Source of the DNA: an uncultured Bacteroidota bacterium | Lineage (GTDB): Bacteria; Bacteroidota; Bacteroidia; Bacteroidales; P3 | Reading direction: 5' to 3' | Assembly (NCBI GenBank): GCA_902800395.1 | Contig: CADCEC010000006.1 | Location: 55,223-119,222 of the forward strand | DNA length: 64,000 bases | Shown: positions 8,159 to 15,673 of the stretch, one piece after another | Position numbering within the stretch: the stretch's first letter is position 1 | Layout of the letters: each line of letters opens with the position of its first letter | Notes under the pieces: generated by a model | Told to the model about the DNA's origin: nothing | Seen by the model: only the letters and a program-made list of their open reading frames with translations | The model's database searches: none | Program-made: the position numbers and the translations under genes

Positions 8159-9516
8159 ATAGTCTCAATGCCGTTTCACCCATTGATGGGCGCTATCGTT
8201 CCAAATGCGAGCCTCTAGCCAAGTATTTTTCCGAAGGGGCTCTGATTAAATATCGTGTCCGCGTCGAAGTGGAGTATTTTATTGCTCTGAGCGAGCAATT
8301 AGTGGAAAGTGGAAAGTGGAAAGTGGAAAACGGGAAGCGGGTGGCTAACAACGCCGAAGCGCTGCGCAACATCTACCGCAATTTCACCGATGCCGACGCT
8401 CAGGCCATCAAGGACATCGAGAAGGTGACCAACCACGACGTAAAAGCCGTGGAATATTTCCTCAAAGGAAAGTTCGACGAGATGGGGATGGCTGACCTCA
8501 AGGAGTTCATCCACTTCGGCCTCACCTCGCAGGACATCAACAACACCTCCGTGCCCCTTTCCATGAAAGAATGCCATGATGAGGTGCTGCTGCCGGCCTA
8601 CAAGAAAATCCTCGCCCTTCTCGACGAGCGCGCCGAAGAGTGGAAGGACATCCCCATGCTGGCTCACACCCACGGCCAGCCCGCCTCGCCCACCACACTG
8701 GGCAAGGAGTGGGGCGTTTTCGCCTACCGTCTGCGCCGCCAAATCGAAGAGTTGGAGCGCATTCCCTTCACTGCCAAGTTCGGCGGTGCCACGGGCAACT
8801 TCAACGCCCATCTCGCGGCTTTCCCGGAGGTCGACTGGCGCGCCTTCGGCAACGATTTCGTGAAGAATCATCTCGGCCTTGAGCGTCAGCAGCTCACCAC
8901 CCAGATTGAGAACTACGATATGATGGCCGCTTGGTTCGACGCTTGCAAGCGCATCAACGTCATCCTCGTCGACCTCTGCCGCGACGTGTGGACCTATGTC
9001 TCCATGGAATATTTCAAACAGAAAATCAAAGCTGGCGAGGTGGGTTCCAGCGCCATGCCGCACAAGGTCAACCCCATCGACTTCGAGAACGCCGAAGGCA
9101 ACCTCGGCCTAGCCAACGCCATCTTCGAGCACCTGAGTCACAAGCTCCCCATCTCCCGCATGCAGCGCGACCTCACCGACAGCACTGTCTCCCGCAATAT
9201 CGGCGTCCCCATCGCCCACACCATGATTTCCATTGCTTCGCTGGAGAAAGGTCTCGGCAAGCTGCTCCTCAACGAACAGGCCCTTTACCGCGATTTGGAG
9301 AACAACTGGGCCGTGGTGGCCGAAGCCATCCAGACCATCCTGCGCTCCGTGGGCTACCCCAACCCCTATGAGGCCCTCAAGCAGCTCACCCGTACCAACG
9401 AAAAAGTCACCTCCGAGACCATCGCCGCTTTCGTCGAAACTCTCGATGTGGCCCCCGACATCAAGGAGCGCCTTAAGAAACTTACCCCCCACAACTATAT
9501 CGGCTACTCACTATAA
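8155..9516 (+). CDS. purB: Adenylosuccinate lyase PurB, with a heptamer-repeat insert
   Basis: Cleaves SAICAR and adenylosuccinate to release fumarate in purine synthesis. 453 residues, E. coli-type length. Motifs: SPIDGRY at the N-terminus, HFGLTSQDINNTS with the conserved region-1 residues, AHTHGQPASPTTLGKE, and the signature loop GSSAMPHKVNPIDFENAEGN. At about residues 49-58 the chain reads VESGKWKVEN, encoded by four copies of GTGGAAA (8302-8329) in the loop before the conserved LRNIYRNF helix; the insert keeps the frame. The lyase appears intact. Coupled to the PHP phosphatase gene by a 4-bp overlap and followed 3 bp later by an ABC exporter. Confidence 0.96.
   Translation: MNSLNAVSPIDGRYRSKCEPLAKYFSEGALIKYRVRVEVEYFIALSEQLVESGKWKVENGKRVANNAEALRNIYRNFTDADAQAIKDIEKVTNHDVKAVEYFLKGKFDEMGMADLKEFIHFGLTSQDINNTSVPLSMKECHDEVLLPAYKKILALLDERAEEWKDIPMLAHTHGQPASPTTLGKEWGVFAYRLRRQIEELERIPFTAKFGGATGNFNAHLAAFPEVDWRAFGNDFVKNHLGLERQQLTTQIENYDMMAAWFDACKRINVILVDLCRDVWTYVSMEYFKQKIKAGEVGSSAMPHKVNPIDFENAEGNLGLANAIFEHLSHKLPISRMQRDLTDSTVSRNIGVPIAHTMISIASLEKGLGKLLLNEQALYRDLENNWAVVAEAIQTILRSVGYPNPYEALKQLTRTNEKVTSETIAAFVETLDVAPDIKERLKKLTPHNYIGYSL
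8302..8329 (+). repeat. Quartet microrepeat, GTGGAAA x4, inside purB
   Basis: Four exact tandem copies of the heptamer GTGGAAA. Three heptamers (21 bp) encode VESGKWK, so the array reads as a Lys/Glu/Trp-rich peptide in frame. Confidence 0.95.
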
Positions 9517-9519
9517 CCC

Positions 9520-11328
9520 ATGAGAAAGAACTTCACCCTGAGACAACTCAAGCCTTACGGTGCACGCTGTGCATTGTATGGTTTGTTCGTGGTGCTCAGT
9601 GTGATGTTCACCATGGCCACCGCGCTGTCGGTGGCCGACTTCCTGCGCATCCTCTTCGGCACTGGCGACGTCGCTGCGGTCACCTCCGGCAACCTCATCG
9701 CCCAGTGGCTCGACAAACTTTACACTTGGCTCATCTCCTTCGGCAAGGTCAACGCCCTCCATCTCTTCTCCGCAATCATCTTTGTGCTCTATGCGTTGAA
9801 GAACGTCTTTTCCTACCTTTCCACCATCCAGATTGCCGTCATCCGCAGCAGTGTCATTCGAGACCTGCGCAAAAAGCTTTTCCATAAGGCGTTGCATCTG
9901 CCGATGAGCTATTACGACCGTCACCGCAAGGGCGATGTGATGGCACGTTTCAGCAGCGACATGGTCGAGTACGAGGAGGGCATCCTCAATTCCATCCAGA
10001 TGCTCCTCACCTCCTCGATTTCCATGCTCCTCTACCTCTCCATGCTCCTCTATCTCAATGTCAAGCTCACGCTCTTCGTGCTCTGCATGCTGCCGATAGT
10101 GGCGTTTGTCATCTCCGGCATCTCGCACAAGCTCAAGCAGGCGTCGAAAGTGGTGCAGGAGATGAACGCCCATCTCATCTCGCTCACCGACGAGGCCATC
10201 GGCGGCCTCAAGGTCATCAAGGCCTACACCGCCATCGACTTTTCCAACCAGCGTTTCCGCGAGTACAACCACGATTACACACGTCGCCGCTTCCACATGT
10301 TCCGTCGTGTCGATGCCGCGTCTCCTGTGAGCGATTTCTTGGGTAACGTCATTGTTATCGGCATCCTCCTCTTTGGTGCTTGGTTGGTTTTCAATGGCGA
10401 CCAGGGCCTCACTTCCGAGCTCTTCATCTCCTATGTGATGCTCTTCGTGTTGATGATTCCACCCGCCAAAGACCTCTCCACCGCTTTCTCCCAAATCAAG
10501 AAAGGCCGTGCTTGCGCCGACCGCATCGAGCAGTTCCTCGAAGAGGAAGTGGAAAGTGGAAAGTGGAAAGTGGAAAACGAGTCTTCGCCAGAAAAAAATT
10601 CAGCTTCCGCGGTCTCTCTCCGCCGCGTCTCTTTCTCCTATAACACTGGTACAGAGGTGCTTCATGACATCAATATCGATGTTCCACGTGGAACAACGTT
10701 GGCGCTTGTCGGCTCCTCCGGCAGCGGCAAGTCAACCCTCGCCGACCTCCTCTGCCGCTTCTATCCCTGCACCGAAGGTCAGATACTGCTCGAAGGCACC
10801 GACATTAGCACCCTGCCCCTCTCTGTCCTCCGCAGCCGCATCGGTGTGGTGGCACAGGACACCCTCCTTTTCAACGACACTGTGGCCGCCAACATCGCCT
10901 TCGGACGACCCGATGCCACGCAGGAAGAAATAGAAAACGCCGCCAAGGCGGCACAGGCGCACGATTTCATCCTCGGCCTCCCACAAGGCTACCAGACTTC
11001 CCTCGGCGAAGGTGGCAGCCTCCTCTCCGGTGGCCAGCGGCAGCGCATCAGCATTGCTCGCGCACTGCTCCTCAACCCCGACCTCCTCATCCTCGACGAG
11101 GCCACCTCGGCACTCGACACCGAGAACGAACGCCTTCTTCAGGCCACCCTCAATGAAGTGCTACGCGACCGCACGGCCATCGTCATCGCCCATCGCCTCT
11201 CCACCATCGTGGGAGCCGACAATATTGTGGTCCTCGACCACGGCCGCATCGTCGAACAAGGCACCCACGCCGAACTCATGGCACATAACGGCCGTTATGC
11301 CGAACTGGTAGCCCTGCAAAGTTTCTAA
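9520..11328 (+). CDS. ABC exporter, fused membrane and ATP-binding domains (MsbA-like)
   Basis: 602 residues. A six-helix type I exporter membrane domain spans about 1-325, followed by an ATPase domain with Walker A GSSGSGKST (about 397-405), signature LSGGQRQRISIARALL and Walker B LLILDEATSALD, then the H-loop AHRLST. Probably exports lipid, LPS precursor or drug across the inner membrane; the substrate is not determinable. The linker between domains contains VESGKWKVEN from a GTGGAAA quartet (10549-10576). A perfect parS site (10680-10695) is embedded in the codons for DVPRGT just before Walker A. Starts 3 bp after purB. Confidence 0.93.
   Translation: MRKNFTLRQLKPYGARCALYGLFVVLSVMFTMATALSVADFLRILFGTGDVAAVTSGNLIAQWLDKLYTWLISFGKVNALHLFSAIIFVLYALKNVFSYLSTIQIAVIRSSVIRDLRKKLFHKALHLPMSYYDRHRKGDVMARFSSDMVEYEEGILNSIQMLLTSSISMLLYLSMLLYLNVKLTLFVLCMLPIVAFVISGISHKLKQASKVVQEMNAHLISLTDEAIGGLKVIKAYTAIDFSNQRFREYNHDYTRRRFHMFRRVDAASPVSDFLGNVIVIGILLFGAWLVFNGDQGLTSELFISYVMLFVLMIPPAKDLSTAFSQIKKGRACADRIEQFLEEEVESGKWKVENESSPEKNSASAVSLRRVSFSYNTGTEVLHDINIDVPRGTTLALVGSSGSGKSTLADLLCRFYPCTEGQILLEGTDISTLPLSVLRSRIGVVAQDTLLFNDTVAANIAFGRPDATQEEIENAAKAAQAHDFILGLPQGYQTSLGEGGSLLSGGQRQRISIARALLLNPDLLILDEATSALDTENERLLQATLNEVLRDRTAIVIAHRLSTIVGADNIVVLDHGRIVEQGTHAELMAHNGRYAELVALQSF
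10549..10576 (+). repeat. Quartet microrepeat, GTGGAAA x4, in the ABC exporter linker
   Basis: Four exact tandem GTGGAAA units, in frame, at the junction between membrane and ATPase domains. Same word and copy number as in purB. Confidence 0.95.
10680..10695. other. parS centromere-like site 2, inside a coding sequence
   Basis: TGTTCCACGTGGAACA, a perfect 16-bp palindrome identical to the classic B. subtilis parS core. It lies within the ABC exporter gene and encodes residues around DVPRGTT without disturbing the ATPase fold. Confidence 0.92.
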
Positions 11329-11330
11329 AA

Positions 11331-11358
11331 GAATGAAGAATGAAGAAAAAAAAATGAA
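11331..11358 (+). repeat. Quartet microrepeat, GAATGAA-type x4, over a start codon
   Basis: Units GAATGAA, GAATGAA, GAAAAAA, AAATGAA. Both possible start codons of the T9SS protein lie inside the array. Confidence 0.85.
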
Positions 11359-12571
11359 GAATGTGCTTGCGCTTTTTTGGGGCGTCAGCCAATTCATCAT
11401 TCTTCATTTTTCACTCTTCATTCCCCTCTTTGCCCAGGACACTGTCGCCCCCGTCACCCGCTGGCTCGCCACCGTCGTCGACAATCAGATTGTCCTCTCC
11501 TGGACTCCCAGCACCGACTCCAATGTCATGGGTTACCATATCTGCACCGGCACCCCCTGTCTCGACTACGACACCATCTTCGGCCGCACAAGTTGTGACT
11601 ATATCTGCCTCGACCACAACCCACTCGAGCGGCACACCTACCGCATCCATGTCTTCGACAGTGCTTACAACGTCAGCGCACTAACGCCCTCTTTCGGCAA
11701 TATCGTCCTCTCAGCTGCGGTACCACAGTGCTCCACCGAGGTCACAGCCTCCTGGACCCCTTATGTAGGAATGCCCGGTGGCGTCTCCTCCTACCAGCTT
11801 TGGGCCAAACTCGAACCCCTTGAGGAGACTTTCTCCTTCCGCTACGGTACCGACAGCGCCGGTACATTGGCCTACCAGTTTGATATCGACGATAGAGTCA
11901 CACGCGTATGGCTCAAGGTGCATGCCGTGGGCTTTCCCGACACCATCACCGGTGGCCGTCTTGTCTCGCAGTCCAATGTTGTCGCCGTGGCGCGCCTCAC
12001 CGTCGATTCCTCCGCTTTTCTGTATGTCAACTCCGTCACCTACGACAGTGCCACCACTAGCATCCATCTCACCTTCTCCGCCGACACCTCCTACCATCCC
12101 GACCACTACACCCTTTGGCGCAGCGTCGACGGTAGCCCTTGGATTCCGATTACCACTTTGCCGCTCCCACTCGACAGTTACACTGACTACGACGTCAACC
12201 CCTTCGACTCCCTCCACTGCTATCGTATTTCTGTCACCGATGCCTGCGACATGAACGAGAAATACTCCGCCGTTCAGTGTGTCGTCACCCCCGACCCGCC
12301 ATCGCCCGCCGTCGCCATCCCCAACACCGTCCTCGTTGGCAACCCCGACAACGGCACCTTCCTCCCGTGGTTCCGCGGACTCAAGGGCGACCTCTTCGAA
12401 ATGTATATCTATAACCGGCAAGGAATCCTTGTCTACAGCACCACCGACCCCACCATTGGCTGGACACCCTCCGCCACCACCTCCCAAGGGGTCTACACCT
12501 ATGCCATCCGCTGCCGCTACAACACCAACACCATCAAAACCTACACCGGTACCATTCTAGTATTGAAATAA
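11333..12571 (+). CDS. Secreted fibronectin-III-like protein with a T9SS type B (CHU_C-like) sorting domain
   Basis: 412 residues. The signal peptide ends at IPLFAQ (about residue 35). Two or more Fn3-like domains follow (VAPVTRWLATVVDNQIVLSWTP; YHPDHYTLWRSVDGSPW). The last ~75 residues (FEMYIYNRQGILVYSTTDP ... GVYTYAIRCRYNT ... YTGTILVLK) match the gliding-motility-associated C-terminal domain that directs T9SS export and surface attachment. The start region is unusual: a GAATGAA heptamer quartet (11331-11358) contains both candidate ATGs (11333 and 11354), and an inverted quartet (11393-11420) encodes FIILHFSLF of the signal peptide. Function beyond surface location is unknown. Confidence 0.85.
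   Translation: MKNEEKKMKNVLALFWGVSQFIILHFSLFIPLFAQDTVAPVTRWLATVVDNQIVLSWTPSTDSNVMGYHICTGTPCLDYDTIFGRTSCDYICLDHNPLERHTYRIHVFDSAYNVSALTPSFGNIVLSAAVPQCSTEVTASWTPYVGMPGGVSSYQLWAKLEPLEETFSFRYGTDSAGTLAYQFDIDDRVTRVWLKVHAVGFPDTITGGRLVSQSNVVAVARLTVDSSAFLYVNSVTYDSATTSIHLTFSADTSYHPDHYTLWRSVDGSPWIPITTLPLPLDSYTDYDVNPFDSLHCYRISVTDACDMNEKYSAVQCVVTPDPPSPAVAIPNTVLVGNPDNGTFLPWFRGLKGDLFEMYIYNRQGILVYSTTDPTIGWTPSATTSQGVYTYAIRCRYNTNTIKTYTGTILVLK
11393..11420 (-). repeat. Quartet microrepeat, inverted copy of the GAATGAA type
   Basis: On the plus strand: TTCATCA, TTCTTCA, TTTTTCA, CTCTTCA, the reverse complement of the 11331 array type. Together the two arrays form an inverted pair 34 bp apart, and this one encodes the hydrophobic core of the signal peptide. 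Confidence 0.85.
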
Positions 12572-12594
12572 TATTCCTTAAAGTCCCTAGAGAA

Positions 12595-13407
12595 ATGAAA
12601 ATAGCCCTCTACTACCGCCATATCGATCCCGCCGACCTTCCGGCTTTCAATTACCTTTGCGCCGAACTAAAGCGCGCCGGTGTTTCCACGCATATCATCA
12701 AGGATGGAGACACCCTCGATAATTTCGACTACCTTTTCTCCATCGGTGGCGACGGCACCCTCCTCAGCGCTGTCCAGCTCCTCTCTTTTACCTCGCCTTT
12801 CCCTCCCAGCGGCTCTCTCCCCTCCATCGTAGGCATCAATTTCGGTCACCTGGGCTTCCTCACCACCGCAGGCAAGGAAAACCTCGCCACCCTCGTCGCC
12901 GACCTTTTGGAGAACCGTTTCACTGTCGAAGAACGCACCCTCCTCCAAATTCAGAATTCAAAATTCGCCCTCAACGAGGTCTTCGTCCACCGTCGCGAGG
13001 AGGCCTCGCTGCTCCGCACTCAGGTCTTTGTCGACGGTGATTATGTGGCCACCTATGCCGGCGACGGCGTCATCGTGGCTACACCCACGGGCTCCACGGC
13101 CTACTCCCTCTCCTGTGGCGGCCCCATCCTCACCCCCACCTCACGCTGCTTCGCCATCACTCCCATCTCCGCCCACACCCTCACCCTCCGCCCCATCATC
13201 ATCCCTGACACCGCCCACATCACTCTCTCCCTTCAAGGCCCCGAATTCTCCCTCGGCATCGACTCTCACCGCCACACCCTGCAGGGCGACACCACCATCG
13301 AGCTCTCCCGAGCCCCATTCACCGTCAAGCTCATCCGCATCAGCTCACAGAATTTCTTTTCCGCCATCCGTGACAAACTCATGTGGGGTACCGAGGTCCG
13401 CATGTGA
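12595..13407 (+). CDS. nadK: NAD kinase
   Basis: Phosphorylates NAD to NADP in the cytoplasm. 270 residues, slightly shorter than the usual ~290. Motifs: FSIGGDGTLL (about 49-57, with the catalytic Asp53), GINFGHLGFLTT, and TPTGSTAYSLSCGGPIL. Around residues 118-124 the LQIQNSKF segment is encoded by three AAATTCA-type heptamers (12947-12967) just before the conserved NEVFVHR strand. The gene starts 23 bp after the T9SS protein and ends before the kbl promoter. Confidence 0.95.
   Translation: MKIALYYRHIDPADLPAFNYLCAELKRAGVSTHIIKDGDTLDNFDYLFSIGGDGTLLSAVQLLSFTSPFPPSGSLPSIVGINFGHLGFLTTAGKENLATLVADLLENRFTVEERTLLQIQNSKFALNEVFVHRREEASLLRTQVFVDGDYVATYAGDGVIVATPTGSTAYSLSCGGPILTPTSRCFAITPISAHTLTLRPIIIPDTAHITLSLQGPEFSLGIDSHRHTLQGDTTIELSRAPFTVKLIRISSQNFFSAIRDKLMWGTEVRM
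12947..12967 (+). repeat. Microrepeat, AAATTCA-type heptamer x3, inside nadK
   Basis: Units AAATTCA, GAATTCA, AAATTCG. In frame; encodes part of QIQNSKF. Confidence 0.7.
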
Positions 13408-13417
13408 ACAAAAAAAT

Positions 13418-13448
13418 TTTGCAGCGTCAAGTTTTTTTTGTATTTTTG
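13418..13448 (+). promoter_or_regulatory. Bacteroidetes promoter for kbl
   Basis: TTTG at 13418-13421 and TATTTTTG at 13441-13448, separated by 19 bp: both halves of the Bacteroidetes consensus at the right spacing, 50 bp before the kbl ATG. Confidence 0.8.
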
Positions 13449-13462
13449 CATTTTGATTTAAA

Positions 13463-13494
13463 AAATGACGAATTAACAAATTAACACATTAATA
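13463..13494 (+). repeat. Quartet microrepeat, AATTAACA-type octamer x4, kbl leader
   Basis: Units AAATGACG, AATTAACA, AATTAACA, CATTAATA, ending 3 bp before the kbl start codon. It forms the untranslated leader and replaces any Shine-Dalgarno sequence. Confidence 0.75.
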
Positions 13495-13497
13495 ATC

Positions 13498-14679
13498 ATG
13501 TACACTAAGTTTCAACAGCACCTGCAGAAAGAGCTGGCCGACATCGAGGCCGCCGGTCTTTACAAACACGAACGTATCATCGAGAGCCCACAGGGCGCCG
13601 AAATCATGGTGAAGGGCAAGAAGTGCCTCAACTTCTGCGCCAACAACTACCTCGGTCTGGCTGACAACCCCGAGCTCATTGAGGCCGCCAAGAAGGGTAT
13701 GGATGCCCGCGGCTACGGTATGGCCTCCGTCCGCTTCATCTGCGGCTGCCAGGACCTCCACAAGCAGCTCGAGAAGAAGATTGCTGAGTTCTTCGGCACC
13801 GAGGACACCATCCTCTACGCTGCCTGCTTCGACGCCAACGGCGGTGTCTTCGAGCCCCTGCTCACCGAAGAGGACGCCATCATCAGCGACGCCCTCAACC
13901 ACGCTTCCATCATCGACGGTGTCCGCCTCTGCAAGGCCCAGCGCTACCGCTACGCCAACGCCGACATGGCCGACCTCGAGGAGCAGCTCAAAGCCGCTCA
14001 GAAGAACCGCTTCCGCATCATCGTCACCGACGGCGTCTTCTCGATGGACGGCAACGTCTGCCCGCTCGACAAAATCTACGAGCTCGCCAACAAGTACGAC
14101 GCCATGGTGATGGTCGACGAGAGCCACTCCGCCGGTGTCGTCGGCAAGACCGGCCGCGGTGTCACCGAGCGCTACAACCTGCGCGGCAAGATTGAGATCC
14201 TCACCGGCACCCTCGGCAAAGCCTTCGGCGGCGCTATGGGCGGTTTCACCACCGGTAAGAAGGAAATCATCGACATGCTGCGTCAGCGCAGCCGTCCCTA
14301 TCTGTTCTCCAACTCGATGGCTCCCGGCCTCGTGGCCGCCGGCATCCGCATGTTCGAGCTCATGAGCGAGACCAACGCCCTGCAGGACAAGCTGCACGAG
14401 AACACCGACTACTTCCTGCGCCGCATGAAGGAGGAAGGCTTCGACTGCAAGCCCTCCGAGAGCGCCATCTGCGCCGTCATGATCTACGATGCCGCCAAGA
14501 GCCAGCAGTATGCCGCCAAGATGCAGGAAGAAGGCATCTTCGTCACCGGCTTCTACTATCCCGTTGTCCCGAAGGGTCAGGCCCGTATCCGCGTCCAGAT
14601 CAGCGCCGCCCACGAGCACGAGCACCTCGACAAGTGCATCGAAGCCTTCAAGAAAGTCCGCAAAGAGATTGAGGGCTGA
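13498..14679 (+). CDS. kbl: Glycine C-acetyltransferase (2-amino-3-ketobutyrate CoA ligase)
   Basis: PLP enzyme that joins acetyl-CoA and glycine to 2-amino-3-ketobutyrate or runs the reverse in threonine breakdown. 393 residues, full length. Motifs: LNFCANNYLGLADNP near 42, GYGMASVRFICG, the PLP-phosphate and DESHSAG region near 206, and the Schiff-base Lys241 in GTLGKAFGGAMGG. The related serine palmitoyltransferase and KBL enzymes share this fold; the MASVRFICG and HLDKC features fit KBL best. Threonine dehydrogenase, its usual partner, is absent from the window. Codon use is more biased than in the neighbours, suggesting strong expression. Confidence 0.92.
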   Translation: MYTKFQQHLQKELADIEAAGLYKHERIIESPQGAEIMVKGKKCLNFCANNYLGLADNPELIEAAKKGMDARGYGMASVRFICGCQDLHKQLEKKIAEFFGTEDTILYAACFDANGGVFEPLLTEEDAIISDALNHASIIDGVRLCKAQRYRYANADMADLEEQLKAAQKNRFRIIVTDGVFSMDGNVCPLDKIYELANKYDAMVMVDESHSAGVVGKTGRGVTERYNLRGKIEILTGTLGKAFGGAMGGFTTGKKEIIDMLRQRSRPYLFSNSMAPGLVAAGIRMFELMSETNALQDKLHENTDYFLRRMKEEGFDCKPSESAICAVMIYDAAKSQQYAAKMQEEGIFVTGFYYPVVPKGQARIRVQISAAHEHEHLDKCIEAFKKVRKEIEG

Positions 14680-14683
14680 GTGA

Positions 14684-15613
14684 ATGCACATCGCAATAGT
14701 GCATAACGCCATCTTGCCTGCGCGGCTGTATGGAGGCACCGAGCGTGTTGTTTACGCGTTGGGGCGCACCTTAAGCCGTCTCGGGCATGAGGTGACATTC
14801 CTCTGTCGCGAAGGGTCGTCGGCTTCTTTTGCACATATTCAGCCGATAGACCCCTCGCGCAGTTTGGCTGAACAGATACCTGCCGGAGTAGACATTGTTC
14901 ACTTCAACGATGCTGTGCCGAACGATTTCGACGGACATCCATTTATTGTGACCATCAATGGCAACCTTGGTAGCGGCGCAGTGGCACCGCCCATGGCGGT
15001 GTTCGTGTCACGGAACCACGCGCAGCGGCACGGTTCGGAGCATTTTGTATACAACGGCCTCGATTGGGACGACTACCCGAAGGCAGACCTCTCTTTGCGT
15101 CGCGACAGCTACCATTTCCTGGGCAAGGCGGCGTGGCATGTGAAAAATGTGCGTGGAGCCATCCGCATCATCCGCCAGGTGCCAGGTGCACAGCTGCATG
15201 TGCTTGGTGGCACACGCCTGAATTTCAAGATGGGCTTCCGCTTCACGCCGAGTCCTCGCATTCATTTTCATGGCATGGTGGACAACAACGCCAAGTGTGA
15301 CTACATCAGCCACTCGTTGGGGTTGGTGTTCCCCGTGCTGTGGGATGAGCCTTTCGGTCTCTGCCTCACTGAGTCGCTCTACTTTGGCGCCCCTGTGTTT
15401 GGCACACGGAGAGGCTCGCTGCCGGAGATTATAACTCCCGAGGTGGGCTTCCTCTCTAACGACGAGGAGGAGCTGGCGCGCCACATCGCTGAAGGCCTCG
15501 ACTACTCGCCGCAGCGCTGTCACGAGTACGCCGTCGACCTTTTTGGAGCTGAACCGATGGCCCGCGCATATCTTGATGTCTATCAATCTGTCCTCGACGG
15601 ACAGCGGTGGTAA
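14684..15613 (+). CDS. Glycosyltransferase family 4 protein
   Basis: 309 residues with a GT-B fold. The N-terminus MHIAIVHNAILPARLYGGTERVVYALGRTL contains the GGTE loop that binds the acceptor side, and PVLWDEPFGLCLTESLYFGAPVFGTRRGSLPE is the GT4 nucleotide-sugar site with the EPFGLCLTE (EX7E-type) motif. It probably transfers a sugar to a glycan or lipid at the inner membrane. No other glycan genes are adjacent; a second GT4 gene is at 39043. It begins 4 bp after kbl. Confidence 0.9.
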   Translation: MHIAIVHNAILPARLYGGTERVVYALGRTLSRLGHEVTFLCREGSSASFAHIQPIDPSRSLAEQIPAGVDIVHFNDAVPNDFDGHPFIVTINGNLGSGAVAPPMAVFVSRNHAQRHGSEHFVYNGLDWDDYPKADLSLRRDSYHFLGKAAWHVKNVRGAIRIIRQVPGAQLHVLGGTRLNFKMGFRFTPSPRIHFHGMVDNNAKCDYISHSLGLVFPVLWDEPFGLCLTESLYFGAPVFGTRRGSLPEIITPEVGFLSNDEEELARHIAEGLDYSPQRCHEYAVDLFGAEPMARAYLDVYQSVLDGQRW

Positions 15614-15642
15614 TTCTTAAATTGTCATTAAACAATTATCAA

Positions 15643-15666
15643 TGCCGGTGGGAAGCCGGCGCTCCA
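15643..15666 (-). repeat. REP-like 24-bp GGAG hairpin element, copy 1
   Basis: Read on the minus strand: GGAG, a C, then stem GCCGG / CCGGC around a 7-nt loop. It lies between the glycosyltransferase and the prolyl oligopeptidase genes, 8 bp before the latter's start. Confidence 0.7.
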
Positions 15667-15673
15667 TAAACAT

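Noticed and set aside
13489-14739. Long open frame (416 codons) opposite kbl
   Set aside because: It is the mirror of strongly biased GC-rich codons in kbl; composition is Val/Leu/Ala-rich without motifs.
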